Shown here: piece after piece, positions 3,496 through 5,848 of the stretch
Layout of the letters: each line of letters begins with the position of its first letter
Position numbering within the stretch: the stretch's first letter is position 1
Assembly (NCBI GenBank): GCA_018066825.1
Contig: JAGPVU010000033.1
Span: 1-5,848, forward strand
DNA: 5,848 bases
Direction of reading: 5' to 3'
Source of the DNA: Cycloclasticus sp.
Lineage (GTDB): Bacteria; Pseudomonadota; Gammaproteobacteria; Methylococcales; Cycloclasticaceae
The notes under the pieces: generated by a model
The model's database searches: none
Told to the model about the DNA's origin: nothing
The model's input: only the letters and a program-made list of their open reading frames with translations
Made by a program: the position numbers and the translations under genes

Positions 3496-5848
3496 ATGAA
3501 AAGAATGTTAATCAATGCGACTCACGCGGAAGAATTGCGAGTTGCCCTTGTCGATGGACAAAAATTATATGATCTTGATATCGAGGTCCCCGCTAGAGAA
3601 CAAAAGAAATCCAATATATACAAAGGCACGATCACCCGAGTAGAACGTAGTTTAGAAGCTGTTTTTGTTGAGTACGGCGCAGATCGTCACGGTTTTTTAC
3701 CGTTTAAAGAAATCACCGGTTTTGCCATCGGCCTTGAAAGCCAAGACATTAAAGATAAAAACCTGATCAAAGAAGGTCAGGAGATTGTTGTACAGGTCGA
3801 AAAAGAAGAGCGTGGCAACAAGGGCGCTGCCCTGACGACACAAATCAGCCTTGCGGGTAGTTATTTGGTGTTAATGCCAAACAACCCAGGCTCCGGTGGT
3901 ATTTCACGCAGAATAGACGGCGACAACCGAACTGCTTTAAGGGAAGTTTTAGATCAGTTAGAAATTCCAGAATCAATCGGTTTAATTGTAAGAACAGCTG
4001 GCGTTGGCAAATCTGCTGAAGAATTACAATGGGATCTGAATTATTTAACCCATTTGTGGGACGCAATCAGTAGAGCCTCTGAGGACCGTAAAGCACCCTA
4101 TTTAATCTTCCAAGAAAGCAACTTCATCATTCGTTCAATTCGTGATTATTTGCGTGCAGATATTGATGAAGTGTTGATAGATAGCGCCGTTTCGTTTAAT
4201 TTAGCCCGTGACTTTATGCAGCAAATCATGCCGCAATACCTATCACGCGTTAAATTATATGAAGACACCGTACCGCTCTTTACCCGCTATCAAATTGAAA
4301 GCCAAATAGAAACCGCCTACGGCCGTGAAGTACCCCTTCCTTCTGGTGGTTCAATCGTCATTGACCCAACCGAGGCGCTAACCTCTATCGATATTAACTC
4401 GGCTCGCGCCACCAAAGGTGCCGACTTTGAAACCACCGCACTCAATATAAACCTAGAAGCCGCCGATGAAATTGCAAGGCAATTACGTATTCGCGACATG
4501 GGTGGTTTGTTCGTTATTGATTTCATCGATATGGGACCTACAAAAAATCAACGCATGGTCGAAACACGCATCAAAGAAGCGATGAAGCACGATAGAGCGC
4601 GCATTCAATTTAGTAGGATTTCTCGCTTTGGCTTACTTGAGATGTCTCGTCAACGTATCCATTCCTCCTTAACCGAATCCAGTCTCCCTGTTTGTCCTCG
4701 CTGTCACGGCCAAGGAACTATAAGAAGCGTTGAGTCGTTATCGTTATCCATTATTCGCATTCTCGAAGAAGAAGCGATGAAAGAACACACCGCTCGCGTT
4801 ATTGTGCAACTACCTGTTGATTGCGCGACCTTCGTTCTTAATGAAAAACGTTCAGAAGTTGAAAACATTGAAAACACTCACAAGGTGTCACTCATCGTAG
4901 TACCCAATAAGCACTTGGAAACGCCGCATTATGAAATTGAGCGAATCCGTACCAAAGAAGTGACAGAAGATAACCTAGCTAGTCACGAACGTGCGCCATC
5001 GGAAAATAAGAATGAAACAAAACCTTACCAACGTGAGCAAGTCGCACAACAAAAAGCAGTCGTAGAAAATATAATGCCGACTAGCCCGCAACCTAAGGCT
5101 CAAGAAACTAACAGCAGTGGTTTCTTAAAACGAATTTTTAGCAAAATAATTCCGAGCACTAGCAAAGAAAACATTACCGAAAAAGAAATACAACCGGCAG
5201 TTTCCACTCCCCGCGTGCCAAAAAATCGGCCTCCGCGTGCCAAACAAGGCGAAGGGCAAAATAGAAATAAAGGTAGAAATCGACAAGAAGGCGCCGATAA
5301 AAGCAAACAAAATCCTAATAAAAACACGCGAAAAACTAATGATAATGTCAAAGAAGAGGTAAAAACTAGCGCTGAAACGACTAATGATGCTAATACTGAA
5401 AAAACCACCTCAGCACCACGTAAACGACGTCGCTCAAGGCGCTCAGGTAACAAATCATCTGATACTAGAGCAGTTAATACAAATGTGGATAACACAAACG
5501 GCACAAGCGAACCCACTGTCGCTGTGACCGAAACTACTACAACAAACACAACTGATGTAGCCACAGCCGTTGATACAACTACAAAAAACAGTCCTGTGAC
5601 AACAACAATACAAGCAGAAACTAAGCCAGTTAATAAAGCGACTACGACAACGGGCAGCCGTAGTCACGCTGATGGTATAACACCTAAACCAACAAGCGTT
5701 GACGCCTCAGAAAACTTAGCAGTAACACCATCTGCTCCGGCTCCTGCATCGGCTCCTGCATCGGCTCCTGCATCGGCTCCTGCATCGGCTCCTGCATCGG
5801 CTCCTGCATCGGCTCCTGCATCGGCTCCTGCATCAGCTCCTGCATCAG
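3496..5848 (+). CDS. rne: Ribonuclease E, 3' end outside the window
   Basis: This is the essential endonuclease of mRNA decay and of rRNA/tRNA processing, membrane-bound and the scaffold of the RNA degradosome. 784 codons are open to the window edge without a stop. The catalytic half (about 1-500) is complete. The S1 domain (about 36-118) has Phe57 and Phe67 of the RNA-binding surface. The 5'-sensor has Arg166-Thr167 (VRTAGVGKS). The Mg2+ site has Asp299 and Asn301 (SIDINSARATKG) and Asp342 (VIDFIDM). The Zn-link is Cys400-Pro-Arg-Cys403. These match E. coli Arg169/Thr170, Asp303/Asn305/Asp346 and Cys404/Cys407. The C-terminal half has low complexity: an amphipathic helix GFLKRIFSKIIPS (542-554) fits the membrane-targeting segment, a basic RNA-binding stretch includes RKRRRSRRSGNK (642-653), a Thr-rich linker covers about 660-720, and Ala-Pro-Ala-Ser repeats start at 749. 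Enolase, PNPase and helicase docking sites are not identifiable here. Confidence 0.97.
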   Translation, partial: MKRMLINATHAEELRVALVDGQKLYDLDIEVPAREQKKSNIYKGTITRVERSLEAVFVEYGADRHGFLPFKEITGFAIGLESQDIKDKNLIKEGQEIVVQVEKEERGNKGAALTTQISLAGSYLVLMPNNPGSGGISRRIDGDNRTALREVLDQLEIPESIGLIVRTAGVGKSAEELQWDLNYLTHLWDAISRASEDRKAPYLIFQESNFIIRSIRDYLRADIDEVLIDSAVSFNLARDFMQQIMPQYLSRVKLYEDTVPLFTRYQIESQIETAYGREVPLPSGGSIVIDPTEALTSIDINSARATKGADFETTALNINLEAADEIARQLRIRDMGGLFVIDFIDMGPTKNQRMVETRIKEAMKHDRARIQFSRISRFGLLEMSRQRIHSSLTESSLPVCPRCHGQGTIRSVESLSLSIIRILEEEAMKEHTARVIVQLPVDCATFVLNEKRSEVENIENTHKVSLIVVPNKHLETPHYEIERIRTKEVTEDNLASHERAPSENKNETKPYQREQVAQQKAVVENIMPTSPQPKAQETNSSGFLKRIFSKIIPSTSKENITEKEIQPAVSTPRVPKNRPPRAKQGEGQNRNKGRNRQEGADKSKQNPNKNTRKTNDNVKEEVKTSAETTNDANTEKTTSAPRKRRRSRRSGNKSSDTRAVNTNVDNTNGTSEPTVAVTETTTTNTTDVATAVDTTTKNSPVTTTIQAETKPVNKATTTTGSRSHADGITPKPTSVDASENLAVTPSAPAPASAPASAPASAPASAPASAPASAPASAPASAPAS
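5740..5848 (+). repeat. 12-bp tandem repeat (GCTCCTGCATCG) inside rne
   Basis: Nine consecutive 12-bp units run from 5740 to 5847, each encoding Ala-Pro-Ala-Ser. The first seven end in TCG and the last two in TCA, and the final G at 5848 fits a tenth unit. A degenerate half-unit, GCTCCG (5734-5739), precedes the array. The near-identity of the units at DNA level points to recent expansion by slippage or unequal recombination. Because 12 is a multiple of 3, copy-number change alters only linker length, not frame. The array reaches the window edge, so its true size is unknown. Confidence 0.95.

Noticed and set aside
3845..5667. Minus-strand open frames within rne (3845-4066, 4317-4526, 5100-5564, 5125-5310, 5455-5667), one seemingly hydrophobic
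   Set aside because: They are antisense to conserved RNase E. The hydrophobic and Cys/Val-rich appearance comes from reverse-reading Lys/Thr/Asn-rich codons of the scaffold region.
5740..5848. CRISPR-like array
   Set aside because: The units are 12 bp, directly abutting without spacers, and stay in frame with rne. This is a coding minisatellite.

Overview
The window looks like core chromosome of an AT-rich (judged by eye, not computed) gammaproteobacterium. The backbone is the divergent pair rluC / rne, with rluC followed by a HAD-superfamily phosphatase and a short SppA-type peptidase. I recall the same order from Pseudomonas-type genomes. The RluC, RNase E and SppA sequences are intact and canonical. 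No transposase, phage, CRISPR, toxin-antitoxin or defence gene is visible, and nothing supports an undescribed multi-gene system. The points of interest are regulatory and repeat-based.

Layout, left to right. (1) 1-154, minus: 5' end of an OmpR/PhoB-type response regulator, cut off just after its predicted phosphoacceptor Asp51. (2) 182-427, minus: an 81-residue exported PepSY-domain protein, probably co-transcribed with the regulator. Its upstream gap has a weak promoter and tandem GTTAA repeats that could bind a regulator of that family. (3) 506-3059, minus: a tight operon rluC > HAD phosphatase > sppA, with a 4-bp ATGA overlap and a 2-bp gap. (4) 3060-3495: a 436-bp divergent intergenic region. 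It holds a good sigma-70-like promoter facing rne, a 20-bp LexA-like palindrome on the predicted transcription start, and a long rne leader with two stacked stem-loops, the second U-rich. This fits an RNase E autoregulatory leader (rne5-like). (5) 3496-5848, plus: rne, open to the right edge. It has the complete catalytic half, a membrane-anchor helix and an Arg/Lys-rich scaffold, and ends in a 12-bp tandem repeat encoding Ala-Pro-Ala-Ser that runs into the window end.

Functionally, rne and rluC both concern RNA: turnover/processing and 23S rRNA pseudouridylation. SppA is a membrane peptidase, and the PepSY/response-regulator pair is an envelope-type signalling module whose kinase would lie beyond the left edge. 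The right end probably coincides with the repeat array, so repeat copy number and the true C-terminus of RNase E cannot be read here.
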